Source: Erysipelotrichaceae bacterium OPF54 (GTDB taxonomy: Bacteria; Bacillota_I; Bacilli_A; Erysipelotrichales; Erysipelotrichaceae). From it: a DNA stretch of 64,000 nt. The notes beneath the pieces were generated by a model that did no database searches, was not told the DNA's origin, and was given only the letters and a program-made list of their open reading frames with translations. Below, piece after piece: positions 54,433 through 63,609 of the stretch (position 1 is its first letter; every line of letters begins with the position of its first letter). The position numbers were made by a program, and so were the translations under genes. Where the stretch lies: contig BQKD01000001.1 in assembly GCA_022834735.1 (NCBI GenBank), forward strand, positions 2,085,659 to 2,149,658, given 5' to 3'.

Positions 54433-54480
54433 AAAAAGATCGAGCTGAAGAAACATTTCATTTCTCCGACCCGATCGGCA
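54433..54480 (-). terminator. Terminator at the end of the thrC-DUF1461 operon
   Basis: An imperfect hairpin GATCGGG ... CTCGATC with an inner GAGAAAT/ATGTTTCTTC pairing is followed by seven T on the minus strand. It overlaps the last codons of the DUF1461 gene. A diverged copy lies at 50838-50888. Confidence 0.55.
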
Positions 54481-55153
54481 GTTTTCTTTTCAGCAGGAAA
54501 TAGGCAAGTCCGTCCAGCACACCTAGAACGACCACAAAAAGCAGGACGATCCGTGTGACCAGCGCGCTGAACATGTTTTCCGGACAGATCACGATCATAA
54601 AATCGGTTGCCGGATCGAGCAGCCACAGATCATTGGAAAAAAACAAATGATGGAATCTGATCCAGAAATCATTGAAATCGGTTGCGATCCACAAGCCGAG
54701 CCATGCCAGAACGATCGCAAAACAGAGCGAGGCGCTCAGCAGTCCGCTGCACACATTGGCAAGCAGCCTGTTCTTGTCCTTGAGCATGACAGCCATCCAC
54801 ACGACGATCACGATTCCCACAATAAACGAGCCCGCAAGCACACGCATCGCATTGCGATATAAAGCTCGCACATCCACCATATGAGCCATTTCCTTCTCGT
54901 TATAGATCACGGTTTCTTTGCCATTACGGAAGATCGTATCCTCCATATCCTTTCGTTTCCCCTGGACATAATCAAGCATGACCTGCATGCTTTTGTTCAG
55001 ATCCTTTTCGCTCACGCCGATCTGCTCTGCCAGACCTTCCTTTTTATAAAACGACTCGTAAAACGATGTCTGGAAAACATTCAGCCGCACACTGCCCAGC
55101 AGCAGGACCAGGATCACGCACCAGCCAAGCACAAAACGGAAAAACTTCATCAT
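54458..55153 (-). CDS. DUF1461/TIGR01906 family membrane protein
   Basis: 231 residues: an N-terminal TM segment (about 5-23), an external domain, and three C-terminal TM segments. The family signature FHHLFFSNDLWLLDPATDFMIVICPENMF is clear. The function is unknown in general. It overlaps the ACT-domain gene by 4 bp and is last in the threonine operon, so it may be linked to amino-acid or envelope physiology by expression only. Confidence 0.88.
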   Translation of the reverse strand: MMKFFRFVLGWCVILVLLLGSVRLNVFQTSFYESFYKKEGLAEQIGVSEKDLNKSMQVMLDYVQGKRKDMEDTIFRNGKETVIYNEKEMAHMVDVRALYRNAMRVLAGSFIVGIVIVVWMAVMLKDKNRLLANVCSGLLSASLCFAIVLAWLGLWIATDFNDFWIRFHHLFFSNDLWLLDPATDFMIVICPENMFSALVTRIVLLFVVVLGVLDGLAYFLLKRKLPIGSEK

Positions 55154-55584
55154 TCGACCGCGACCAGTTCGGCCTTTTCGACCGCATCGAGCGTATTGAT
55201 CAGCATCAGCAGATCATCCATGCTGATCTGGATATCTGTAATATCGATCGTGAACGTGACCGACGCGATTCCGTTGATCGGGATCGACTGATTGAGCGCA
55301 ATGATATTGACCTTCTGGCTCGAGAGCATGCTCAGCACGCTCGAAAGCGCGCCAGTCTCGTTTTTCAGGATGATCGTAAAGATCGCTTTTCTTTTCGAAG
55401 AATCCTGATTGAAGGAAAATACCGCATCCTTATATTTATAAAACGTTCCCCGGCTGATCCCGACCCGCTTGACCGCTTCCGAAATGCGGCGGGCCTGTCC
55501 GCTCTGCAGCAGCGTCTGCGCCTCCATGACTTTGTCAAGAACTTCGGGCAGGATCTCGCTGGAAACCACATAGTATTTACTCAT
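55150..55584 (-). CDS. ACT-domain protein (PheB/UPF0735 family)
   Basis: 144 residues from ATG 55584, which overlaps the thrB stop by 8 bp (ATGAGTAA). The N-terminal half is a winged-helix-like segment (ARRISEAVKRVGISRGTFYKYKDAVFSF). The C-terminal half is an ACT domain (KAIFTIILKNETGALSSVLSMLSSQ). It probably binds an amino acid and regulates; the location after thrB suggests threonine or a related amino acid. The exact role is unproven. Confidence 0.88.
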   Translation of the reverse strand: MSKYYVVSSEILPEVLDKVMEAQTLLQSGQARRISEAVKRVGISRGTFYKYKDAVFSFNQDSSKRKAIFTIILKNETGALSSVLSMLSSQKVNIIALNQSIPINGIASVTFTIDITDIQISMDDLLMLINTLDAVEKAELVAVE

Positions 55585-56437
55585 ACAAAACCTCGGCTCC
55601 TTTCCGGGCAATCTTCACCATTCTCGTATCCAAAAAGGACAGTTCCTTTTCCAGATCAAGCAGTTCCTTTTGATCCGTGCTTAAAACGATCATGGTCGAA
55701 CCGCTGCCCGAGATCCAGAGAGGCAGATCATTCTTTTCGCACAATTCCCTCACCCTGCCGTAAGAGGAAATGAGCTTGGCCCGGTACGGTTCATGAAGAT
55801 AGTCCCTGCTGCACGCTGCAAGCAGATCCTCATCCGACCGGCACAACGCGATCTCCATAAGCATGGCATGCGCCACCTGTGTTTTTGCCTCATGAAAGGA
55901 AATCGTTTGCGGAAGCACTTTGCGCGCCTCTCTGGTCGCCACTTCCTCATCCGGTATGATGACCAGTCCGTGCCAGTCTCCGGCATGAAGCGAACGGCAC
56001 CACACCTTTTCCTCCTGCATCATGCTTACGCAGATGCCGCCAAACAACGCCGGCGCCACATTGTCCGGATGCCCTTCCATTTTTGTTGCCAGCACCAGCA
56101 CATCCTCCTTCGTAAGCGGAGAGTCGAACCACGCATTCGCTCCCATGAGCCCTGCTACGATACATGTGGCCGAACTGCCAAGTCCGCGCGAAAAAGGAAT
56201 CGAGGAATCGATCTTCAAACGGAACGGAGGCATCTCCTTTCCTAAGGCATCGCACGCTTTGCGAAAAGCGGCCACGACCAGATTGTCTTCGTTCCGGTAT
56301 TCTTCAGGACAGCCTTCGATCTCCAGCTTTTCGCTATGCATAAATTCGAACGTGCTGTTCCAGTCCAGCGCCATCCCCATACAGTCGAAGCCGACGCAGC
56401 AGTTGGCACTCGTTGCCGGAACATGCACCTTGATCAT
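55577..56437 (-). CDS. thrB: Homoserine kinase
   Basis: 286-residue GHMP kinase that phosphorylates homoserine. The ATP loop is IPFSRGLGSSATCIVAGL. PATSANCCVGFDCMGMALDW and the C-terminal ISGSGSTMIVLS (GHMP motif 3) are present. Its start overlaps the thrC stop by 4 bp. Confidence 0.95.
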   Translation of the reverse strand: MIKVHVPATSANCCVGFDCMGMALDWNSTFEFMHSEKLEIEGCPEEYRNEDNLVVAAFRKACDALGKEMPPFRLKIDSSIPFSRGLGSSATCIVAGLMGANAWFDSPLTKEDVLVLATKMEGHPDNVAPALFGGICVSMMQEEKVWCRSLHAGDWHGLVIIPDEEVATREARKVLPQTISFHEAKTQVAHAMLMEIALCRSDEDLLAACSRDYLHEPYRAKLISSYGRVRELCEKNDLPLWISGSGSTMIVLSTDQKELLDLEKELSFLDTRMVKIARKGAEVLYE

Positions 56438-57903
56438 ACAAGCTCCTCCATGCCCTGTACGGCCGCATCCAGCATCTGATCGACCGAGATCACCTCTTTA
56501 TGGACGATCTCTTTTTGTTCAAGAGCCGCCAGTCCGGCCGGAACCGGATCCTGGCATACCGCTTCCAGCTTGTTCAAAGCGTCCCATTCATCCTTTGAAT
56601 CAATGCCCAGCGCATCCAGCACATCGATGCTGAATTTGTACGGAGAAGCCGTTGCGAGCGTGACGATCGGCCGTTCCGTCTGTTCTTTGGCCACACGGTA
56701 ACCAATAGCCGTATGCGGGTCGAGAACAATCTTTGTCTGTTCATATACGTCTTTGATCGTTTCTTTTGTCTCGAGATCGGTCACAAAATCGCCGTCAAAC
56801 AGTTCGCGGATCTTTGCGAGCAGATCCGGACCGATATCATAACGTCCTTTCGTGTTCAGATCGTTCATCCATTCGGCCACCTGTTCGCTGTCTTTTCCGG
56901 ACATGTAATAGAGAAGACGTTCAAGATTGGACGAGACAAGAATGTCCATGCTTGGCGAAATGGTCTGCACGAAGTCCCGGTTCTTATCATAAATGCCGGT
57001 ATTCAGAAAATCGGTCAGCACTTTGTTTGAGTTGCTGGCCACATAAAATTTGTGAACAGGCAGTCCCATCATATAGGCACAGTAGCCTGCCAGCACGTCG
57101 CCGAAGTTTCCGGTCGGCACGCAGAACGATACGTGCTCTCCAGCTTTGATCGCCCCCTCTTTGACCAGATCCTTATAGGCTTCAAAGTAGTATACGACCT
57201 GAGGAACAAGCCGCCCTATGTTAATCGAGTTCGCGCTGGTGAGCATGATATTTTTTTCTGCCGCTTTTTTGTTGAGCTCCTCGTCCATGAACAGCTGTTT
57301 CACTTTTGTCTGGGCGTCGTCAAAATTGCCTTCTACCGCGAACACTTTGACATTGTTTCCTTCCTGGGTCGCCATCTGTCTGTACTGCATCTGGCTGACC
57401 TTATTGTGGGGATAAAATACTTCGATCCCGATCCGGTCGACATCCTGAAAGCCGGACATGGCCGCTTTTCCGGTATCGCCGCTGGTCGCTGTCATGATCA
57501 GCGCCTTCTGGTCTGTTGCTTTGAGGGCCGTGCTCATGAGCTGGGGAAGCAAGGTCAGGGCCACATCCTTGAACGCGCTTGTCGGACCGTGAAACAGTTC
57601 GAGCACATAGACATCTCCAACCTTTTTCAGCGGTGTGATCTCCTCGGCAGCAAACGAGTTCTCATAGGCGTTTTTCACGCATTCTTTCAGTTCTTCTTCC
57701 GTATAGTCGCCTAGCAGGCCGGACAAAATATATACAGCATTCTCCATATAGTCCTGATCGATGATCCGGTCCAGATCGAGCTGAACCTGATCGAGATCAG
57801 GGCGGACGAACAGACCGCCATCCGGAGCGATTCCTTTCAGAACCGCCTGCTTCGCAGTCGCTTGAATCTGATCATTTCTAGTCGATACGTAGTTTTTTTC
57901 CAT
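56434..57903 (-). CDS. thrC: Threonine synthase
   Basis: 489 residues from ATG 57903. It is a PLP enzyme converting O-phosphohomoserine to threonine. The PLP lysine is in FHGPTSAFKDVALTLLPQ. MTATSGDTGKAAMSGF and SANSINIGRLVPQVVYYF are typical of the long (class I) enzyme. An upstream in-frame extension is open but lacks similarity. AGGCAGGA is the ribosome site. It is first gene of thrC-thrB-ACT-DUF1461. Confidence 0.95.
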   Translation of the reverse strand: MEKNYVSTRNDQIQATAKQAVLKGIAPDGGLFVRPDLDQVQLDLDRIIDQDYMENAVYILSGLLGDYTEEELKECVKNAYENSFAAEEITPLKKVGDVYVLELFHGPTSAFKDVALTLLPQLMSTALKATDQKALIMTATSGDTGKAAMSGFQDVDRIGIEVFYPHNKVSQMQYRQMATQEGNNVKVFAVEGNFDDAQTKVKQLFMDEELNKKAAEKNIMLTSANSINIGRLVPQVVYYFEAYKDLVKEGAIKAGEHVSFCVPTGNFGDVLAGYCAYMMGLPVHKFYVASNSNKVLTDFLNTGIYDKNRDFVQTISPSMDILVSSNLERLLYYMSGKDSEQVAEWMNDLNTKGRYDIGPDLLAKIRELFDGDFVTDLETKETIKDVYEQTKIVLDPHTAIGYRVAKEQTERPIVTLATASPYKFSIDVLDALGIDSKDEWDALNKLEAVCQDPVPAGLAALEQKEIVHKEVISVDQMLDAAVQGMEELV

Positions 57904-57951
57904 TTCAAATCCTGCCTTTCTATGGGGAAAATATTTGTGTTTTATTGTGTC

Positions 57952-57999
57952 TTGAAAATGAACAACTCCTATGATACAATGTTCGCGTTTTAAATACAA
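57952..57999. promoter_or_regulatory. Overlapping divergent promoters of thrC and hom
   Basis: hom (plus): TTGAAA 57952-57957, 17 bp, TACAAT 57975-57980. thrC (minus): TTGTAT 57994-57999, 17 bp, TATCAT 57971-57976. The two -10 boxes overlap by two bases, so only one can be melted at a time. Confidence 0.75.
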
Positions 58000-58037
58000 G
58001 TGTTTTCTGATAAGAAACAAGGAGGGTGTTTATACTG

Positions 58038-59150
58038 ATGAATGCAGTTTTACTAGGATATGGCACGATCGGAAAAGGGGTGGAGATCCTCTGCCGTCAG
58101 GTCGACGGCCTGGATTTGAAGGAAGTGTTCGTTCTTCCCCAGTTTGTAGATCTTCCCTACTTTTCCAACAACGGCGAGGAAATGGTCACAAGAGAAGATA
58201 CGGACATCGTATTCGAATGCCTGAGCGGCACCGAACCGGCCAATATGCTGATCACCAAAGCGCTCGAGCATGGCAAGCATGTCATCACGTCCAACAAGGC
58301 GGTCGTTTCGCCAAATCTGGAACGTTATGTCGAGCTGGCCAAAAAGCATGGCGGCTCGATCCAGATCGAGGCAAGCGTGGCTGGCGGCATCCCGTTTCTG
58401 GACGCGGTCCTCAAGCTGCAGAAGCTCGAGGATATCGACGGGTATGAAGGGATCTTCAACGGAACGAGCAACTATATTCTCGATCAGATGCAGAATAACG
58501 GCATGGCTCTTGAGACAGCGCTCAAACAGGCGCAGGCCCTTGGCTACGCGGAAGCCGATCCGACCAACGATATTGAAGGGATCGATGTGTTCTACAAAGC
58601 GAACATTACCAATATGCTCGCTTATCAGACAAAGAACGATACGATCCTTCCGCCGCTGGGCATTTCAAAGCTGAATACGAAAGATATCGAACTGGCAAAG
58701 GAAAACGGCAAGGTCATTCGCCATATTGCCCGTTCTGTACAGGAAGGCAATGAATTCGCGACCATCATCGCGCCGGTCTTTTTGTCAAAGGACAATTATC
58801 TGGCCAATGTGCCTTCCAACTACAATGCGCAGCTGCTGCATGCCCATTCGTTCGATCAGATCGGCTATTTCGGACAGGGTGCCGGACAGCTGGCCACGGC
58901 GCAGGCGATGCTTGCCAACGCGCTCGATACGATGGATGGCACGGAGCGTGCGATCGACCTGAAATACGACAAGAAAGTTAACAATGATCTGCTCAAAGAG
59001 GACTGGATCGTTCGTTCCGGAAAAGATCTGAGCGGGCTCGGTCCGGACAAAGCGGAAGACGGCTATTTCTTTTTCGAAAAAAGAAGTCCTGATCTGATCG
59101 GGGATGTTCAGAAAATCGACGCGGATGCGATGATCGCTTTGTGGAAGTAG
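58038..59150 (+). CDS. hom: Homoserine dehydrogenase
   Basis: 370 residues from ATG 58038. AAGGAGGG lies 12-13 bp upstream, and an in-frame GTG at 58026 is too close to it. It reduces aspartate semialdehyde to homoserine. The NAD(P) loop is GYGTIGKGVEIL. The substrate region is GIFNGTSNYILDQM and EADPTNDIEGIDVFYKA. No C-terminal ACT domain is present, so feedback control by threonine through this protein is unlikely. Confidence 0.93.
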   Translation: MNAVLLGYGTIGKGVEILCRQVDGLDLKEVFVLPQFVDLPYFSNNGEEMVTREDTDIVFECLSGTEPANMLITKALEHGKHVITSNKAVVSPNLERYVELAKKHGGSIQIEASVAGGIPFLDAVLKLQKLEDIDGYEGIFNGTSNYILDQMQNNGMALETALKQAQALGYAEADPTNDIEGIDVFYKANITNMLAYQTKNDTILPPLGISKLNTKDIELAKENGKVIRHIARSVQEGNEFATIIAPVFLSKDNYLANVPSNYNAQLLHAHSFDQIGYFGQGAGQLATAQAMLANALDTMDGTERAIDLKYDKKVNNDLLKEDWIVRSGKDLSGLGPDKAEDGYFFFEKRSPDLIGDVQKIDADAMIALWK

Positions 59151-59174
59151 AAAAGAAAGGAATGAAATGAGCCA

Positions 59175-60497
59175 ATGCTGAAAATAACGAAATTCGGAGG
59201 ATCTTCGGTGGCGGATGCGCGCCAGTTCGAAAAGGTGAGATCGATCATCCAGTCGGATCCTGACCGGAAATATGTGGTCGTGAGTGCTCCGGGAAGGCGG
59301 TTCCACTCCGATTCCAAGCTGACAGATCTTTTGTATCTGCTGGATGCGCACAGACAGTATCATGTGGACGCGAGCAACGTCTTCCGCATGATCAAAGAGC
59401 GTTTTGTCGAGATCAAGTCCCAGCTCGGGCTGAAGCAGCCGATCGAAAAAGAGCTGGACGCATTTTATACGAATCTGAATACGCTGTCGCAGGCCGAGAT
59501 CGTTTCGCGCGGCGAATACTTCTGCGCAAAGATGATGGCAGAATATCTTGGCTTTCCTTTTGTGGATGCCAAGGATGTGATCCGCTTCCGGCTGGATCGG
59601 ACGATCGACTGGGAGGCGACAAAATCAAAGCTGATAGCGAAAACAGCCCAGTACGACAATTTTGTGATGCCGGGCTTTTACGGAGCGACGGCCAACGATC
59701 AGATCCAGGTGTTCAGCCGGGGCGGCGGCGATATTTCGGGAGCGATCCTTGCCCGATGCATCGAAGCCGATGTATATGAGAACTGGACCGATGTTTCCGG
59801 ATTCCTCATGGCCGATCCGACGGTCGTAAAAGATCCGGAGCCGATCACGCACATTTCCTATTCGGAGCTGCGTGAGCTGTCCTACATGGGGGCGAGCGTG
59901 CTGCATGAAGAAGCGATCTTCCCTGTCAAGGAGAAAAATATTCCGATCCACATCCTGAATACGAATCGTCCGCAGGATGCGGGCACGATCATCCAGGAAG
60001 TGTCTGCGGTTCCGAGCCCGTACGCGATCACAGGCATTGCGGGCAAAGCCGGCTTCATGTCCATCTATATTTATAAGAAGCATATGTCCAACGAGGTAGG
60101 CTATATGCGCAAGGTGCTTTCGATCCTTGAAGACTACAATGTCAGCATCGAACATATTCCTTCGGGCATCGATTCCTTTACGATCGTCATCGAAGAAAAA
60201 GATATCGAGGACCGCTTATACGAAATGCTGGCACGGATCAAAAAAGAGCTCAAGCCGGACGAGATCCGTACGCAGAACAAGATTGCGCTCATTTCGACCG
60301 TAGGAAAGAACATGTCGAGCCGGCCGGGAACGAGCGGAAAACTGTTCGGGGCTTTAGGAATGAACAATATCAATATCGTGATGATCGCGCAGGGAAGCGA
60401 CGAGATCAATATCACGGTCGGTGTCAATGAACACGATTTCAAGAAGACAGTCCATGTCATTTACGATACATTTGTTACAGAGGAGGAAACGCGATGA
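59175..60497 (+). CDS. Aspartate kinase
   Basis: 440 residues, monofunctional. The catalytic start is KITKFGGSSVADARQFEKV. SRGGGDISGAILARCIEADVYENWTDVSGFLMADP forms the aspartate/ATP site. Two ACT repeats follow (about 305-375 and 380-435: FMSIYIYKKHMSNEVGYMRKV; ALISTVGKNMSSRPGTSGKLF). It makes aspartyl phosphate at the head of the Lys/Thr/Met pathway. It lies 24 bp after hom and overlaps asd by 4 bp. Confidence 0.95.
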   Translation: MLKITKFGGSSVADARQFEKVRSIIQSDPDRKYVVVSAPGRRFHSDSKLTDLLYLLDAHRQYHVDASNVFRMIKERFVEIKSQLGLKQPIEKELDAFYTNLNTLSQAEIVSRGEYFCAKMMAEYLGFPFVDAKDVIRFRLDRTIDWEATKSKLIAKTAQYDNFVMPGFYGATANDQIQVFSRGGGDISGAILARCIEADVYENWTDVSGFLMADPTVVKDPEPITHISYSELRELSYMGASVLHEEAIFPVKEKNIPIHILNTNRPQDAGTIIQEVSAVPSPYAITGIAGKAGFMSIYIYKKHMSNEVGYMRKVLSILEDYNVSIEHIPSGIDSFTIVIEEKDIEDRLYEMLARIKKELKPDEIRTQNKIALISTVGKNMSSRPGTSGKLFGALGMNNINIVMIAQGSDEINITVGVNEHDFKKTVHVIYDTFVTEEETR

Positions 60498-61474
60498 AGA
60501 AGACAGTAGCGATTGCCGGAGCGACCGGCGCAGTGGGAATGCAGATGCTCGAATGCCTGAAGGAAAGAAACATCGATGTGAATATCCGGCTGCTGGCTAG
60601 TGCCAGATCCAGAGGCAAGGTCATTGACGGGCTGACGGTCGAAGAGCTGAACGAAGATTCCTTCAACGGTGTGGATTATGTTCTTGGCGCGTGCGAGAAC
60701 GATATCACGAAAATGTGGATGCCGTGGGCACAGAAAGCCGGCTGTGTCGTTGTGGACAATTCCAGCGCGTTCCGTCTTGACGAGGATGTTCCGCTGGTCG
60801 TGCCGGAAATCAATGCGGACGATATCAGAAAGAACAGCGGGATCATTGCCAATCCGAACTGTTCGACGATCATTGCGCTCGTTGCATGCGATGCCCTGAA
60901 AAAGGAATTCGGAATCAGCCGGATGGTCGTCACGACGATGCAGGCCGTATCGGGTGCTGGTGTCAAAGGCATCGCCGATCTGGAAAACCAGATCCAGGAT
61001 CCGCAGGCACCGCGACAAGCCTTTCCTTATCAGATCGCATACAATCTTATTCCGCAGATCGGTGATTTTGACGATCTTGGCATTTCCAAGGAAGAGTGGA
61101 AGATGCAGAACGAGGGCCGCAAGATCTGGCATGATGAAGATCTTCTTGTCAACTGTACGTGTGTGCGCGTGCCGGTCCTGCGCAGCCATTCGGAAAGCAT
61201 CCTGCTCGAATGCGAAAACGAAGTGGATGTCGAACGTGCCCGAGAAGTACTTGAAAAAGCGGCTGGCGTTCAGCTCAAAGACGATCCGAAAAACAAAGTG
61301 TATCCGATGCCTCTGGATACGACCAATCAGGACGACGTGTTTGTGGGAAGACTTCGCAAAGATATTACAGATCCAACAGGCAAAACACTTTCCCTGTTCT
61401 GCTGCGGGGATCAGATCCGCAAAGGGGCGGCGACCAATGCCGTACAGATCCTGGAGAAACTGCTCGAACAATAA
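60494..61474 (+). CDS. asd: Aspartate-semialdehyde dehydrogenase
   Basis: 326 residues. The NADP loop is AGATGAVGMQMLECL. The catalytic cysteine is in IANPNCSTIIALVA. The histidine lies in VPVLRSHSES. It reduces aspartyl phosphate to the semialdehyde used by Hom. It is last gene of hom-ask-asd; the start overlaps the kinase stop (ATGA). Confidence 0.95.
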   Translation: MKKTVAIAGATGAVGMQMLECLKERNIDVNIRLLASARSRGKVIDGLTVEELNEDSFNGVDYVLGACENDITKMWMPWAQKAGCVVVDNSSAFRLDEDVPLVVPEINADDIRKNSGIIANPNCSTIIALVACDALKKEFGISRMVVTTMQAVSGAGVKGIADLENQIQDPQAPRQAFPYQIAYNLIPQIGDFDDLGISKEEWKMQNEGRKIWHDEDLLVNCTCVRVPVLRSHSESILLECENEVDVERAREVLEKAAGVQLKDDPKNKVYPMPLDTTNQDDVFVGRLRKDITDPTGKTLSLFCCGDQIRKGAATNAVQILEKLLEQ

Positions 61475-61487
61475 TCATCCTACAGCA

Positions 61488-61528
61488 AAACCCGGACATG
61501 ACTTAAAAATGTCCGGGTTTCTTTATTA
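61488..61528 (+). terminator. Terminator after asd
   Basis: AAACCCGGACAT (61488-61499) pairs with ATGTCCGGGTTT (61509-61520), followed by a T-rich tract. Confidence 0.9.
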
Positions 61529-61802
61529 TTCGCCTGTTTTTACAAATTTCTGATAACGGCTTTTCGGTTTATCAGGATTTGTCATCTTTAATAATTTCTG
61601 TTCGATCATTGGTTTGATCCATTGCTGCATGATATAGTTCTGCGTTTTTCCTGTGTATTCGGCAATTTCTTTCCTTGATCTAGGTTCCTTGCAAAACTCT
61701 ATGATCTGCTTCCATTCTTCCGGCCTATTTTCTTTCTTTTCCGCAACCGGTGTAGTAGGAAGTTTCGAGTATAAAATTGCTTTAAATTCCCGATGAGTGT
61801 CA
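61526..61802 (-). pseudogene. C-terminal remnant of an AAA_4-type ATP-binding/regulator protein
   Basis: About 90 codons, ending in a winged-helix domain: NRPEEWKQIIEFCKEPRSRKEIAEYTGKTQNYIMQQWIKPMIEQKLLKMTNPDK (helix and wing). This tail is typical of helix-turn-helix proteins with an AlbA/AAA_4 domain. The TnpB element copy B cuts it at 61803. The upstream part, if retained, lies beyond the window end. Confidence 0.75.
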
Positions 61803-61960
61803 GTGACATCCTCCCCCACCTATAGATGTGGGGGCTTCCTTTCGCTTAAAAAGCGAACAGTCGGTTCTCGTTCGATGACGATATCTCGTCAAGCATAAGC
61901 GAGCTATCCCCGTGTGCCCCACGGTTCCTGGTTTTTATTCACAGGCTATGCCGATACGAT
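61803..61960 (-). ncRNA. Candidate omega (re)RNA of TnpB copy B
   Basis: Near-identical to the copy A region, with stem changes that keep pairing (terminal hairpin CCCCCAC/GTGGGGG with a different loop). The predicted guide from the flank is TGACACTCATCGGGAATTTA (61802 downward, minus). The IS110 insertion separates this RNA region from the tnpB promoter side by 1.65 kb. Confidence 0.7.
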
Positions 61961-62044
61961 CCGCATGCCTTCCTTATTCTGTAAATCATTTTTGGCTAAA
62001 ATGCTATTTTGGCTAAACTTCCCCCTTTCCCCCGTTACATCATG

Positions 62045-63343
62045 CTAACTTTGGTTTATAATAGTCACAAGATCTATTGCGATTTCTTCTTTTGTCTTGC
62101 CGAGATCCAGTAGATCCCGGATGACCGTTTTAAAGTTTCTCTTGGCTTTGCGAAGGCTCAGTTCGCGCGGTCTTCCATTGTCATCCATATCTTTTGGATG
62201 CCATTCTGCGCCATCTTTCAACATTGACCAGATACTGACAAGTATTTTCCTGGCAATCGCGATGATGGCCCTTTTTTTTCCTTGTCTTCCTGCAATTCCG
62301 TTGAACTTGTACCGATAATACGGATTCTGCGCCTTGATAGCTGCCCACGCACACTCCACGAGAACCGGTTTGAGATATTTCCCTCCCTTTGTAATATGCC
62401 GGCTGTTCTTCTTTCCAGCTGATTCATTTCGTCCTGGTACAAGTCCGGCCCATCGTGTCAGCTTGTCGGCTGTATAGAACGGATCCATATTGTTTCCTAT
62501 TTCCGCAATGATCTTTATAGCTGACATTCTTCCTATACCCGGAACGCTCATCAGAAGATCGATCTCTTTTTTATATTGGGCCGCCAGCATGTCGATCTCT
62601 TCATCCAGTGTCCTGATCTGTTCTTCAAGGAACTGGAGATGCTGACGTGTATGGGCAATGATTTTCTTTTCGACCGCGTCAAATTCAAAACCATTGCATG
62701 CTTCCAGTATATCTTCCTGCGAAGCACGGCATCGGCTGTCGACGCAGCAGAGAATATCTTCTTTTGTATAGGGATCCTCACCAATCAGCAGATCGATGAT
62801 CTTTTGTGCGCTTTTTGAAAAAACGCTTGAGAAAACCATATCCAGCTTATAGTTCCGGCATGTGAGCGAATTGATGAGACGGTTCTTCTCCTGCGTGCAC
62901 TGCTGCACATATTTTATTCTTAGACGCGTCAGTTCTCTTAATTTTCGGATCGTCCAGTCTGGAATAAAGCTTTTCTTCGTTTCGCCATGACGATACTTGT
63001 TGACGATCCACATGGCATCTTTATCATCGTCTTTTTCGTCCCGAACAGCTTTCACCCATTTGGGATTCACGATACGGACTTCTTCCATATCGGATTCGAG
63101 AACATTGAAGACAGGAATCCAGTATTTGCCTGTGGACTCCATGCAGACATGACGGCAGCCATGTTCCAGCAGCCAGTGATCGAAACGGATCAGATCGTTG
63201 GTAAAAGTAGAAAAACGTTTTTTGAAATAAGCCGGATGAAGAGGATCAGATGCGTCGCATACGACAGCGACAATAAAACGTTTGTGGACATCGACACCGC
63301 ATGCGATCGGAAGTGTGACATCCATCGGTTTAACTTTCGCCAT
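62045..63343 (-). CDS. IS110-family DEDD recombinase/transposase
   Basis: 432 residues. The N-terminal RuvC-like DEDD domain has D18 (CGVDVHKRF), E69 (CMESTGKYW) and the DEKDDDKDAMWI aspartates. A coiled-coil middle follows, then the C-terminal Tnp domain with MSVPGIGRMSAIKIIAEIG and the conserved serine in GRNESAGKKNSRHITKGGKYL. AAGGAGGT precedes the ATG. Known IS110 enzymes use an element-encoded bridge RNA to pair donor and target. Confidence 0.93.
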   Translation of the reverse strand: MAKVKPMDVTLPIACGVDVHKRFIVAVVCDASDPLHPAYFKKRFSTFTNDLIRFDHWLLEHGCRHVCMESTGKYWIPVFNVLESDMEEVRIVNPKWVKAVRDEKDDDKDAMWIVNKYRHGETKKSFIPDWTIRKLRELTRLRIKYVQQCTQEKNRLINSLTCRNYKLDMVFSSVFSKSAQKIIDLLIGEDPYTKEDILCCVDSRCRASQEDILEACNGFEFDAVEKKIIAHTRQHLQFLEEQIRTLDEEIDMLAAQYKKEIDLLMSVPGIGRMSAIKIIAEIGNNMDPFYTADKLTRWAGLVPGRNESAGKKNSRHITKGGKYLKPVLVECAWAAIKAQNPYYRYKFNGIAGRQGKKRAIIAIARKILVSIWSMLKDGAEWHPKDMDDNGRPRELSLRKAKRNFKTVIRDLLDLGKTKEEIAIDLVTIINQS

Positions 63344-63349
63344 AGCAAT

Positions 63350-63609
63350 ACCTCCTTAAAAAGATAGGCAGCGGATCAGTCTGATCACCGGTTTCGATAC
63401 ATTTGAAATGTCCGTGATATTTTATTCTTCGTCCTCGTAGGTATATTTAGGGGTTCATAAGATCAGACACGACAGTTTTCTTAACAGTTTGAATACCTAA
63501 GGTATTTCTACTGGGTAGGAACACGTGTTCATGATCCTCTGCTGGCTTTAGTATAAACGAATCGGCACATTCAAAAAAGAGACCCCGATTTTCATGTTCT
63601 GGGGTCTCG
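63350..63609 (-). ncRNA. Candidate bridge RNA region of the IS110-type element
   Basis: The 5' non-coding region, between the element end and the recombinase start. It contains GACAGTTTTCTTA at 63471-63483, an exact 13-nt copy of the element's own left junction (63626-63638). TTATTCT at 63422-63428 also occurs at the other junction (61974-61980). A perfect 8-bp hairpin GAGACCCC/GGGGTCTC plus T6 (minus) lies at about 63580-63608. The end copies fit donor-guide segments of a bridge RNA (inference). Confidence 0.55.

Noticed and set aside
61985..62030. Short direct repeat TTTTTGGCTAAAATGCTATTTTGGCTAAAC as a possible CRISPR start (two units)
   Set aside because: There are only two imperfect short units, no spacer series and no cas genes; it lies at the end of the IS110-type element.
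63368..63390. Near-complementarity between GATCCGCTGCC in the IS110 5' region and the tnpB target flank GGCATGCGGATC as a target guide
   Set aside because: The match needs a bulge and lies almost at the recombinase ribosome site, outside the likely RNA. It is too weak to claim.
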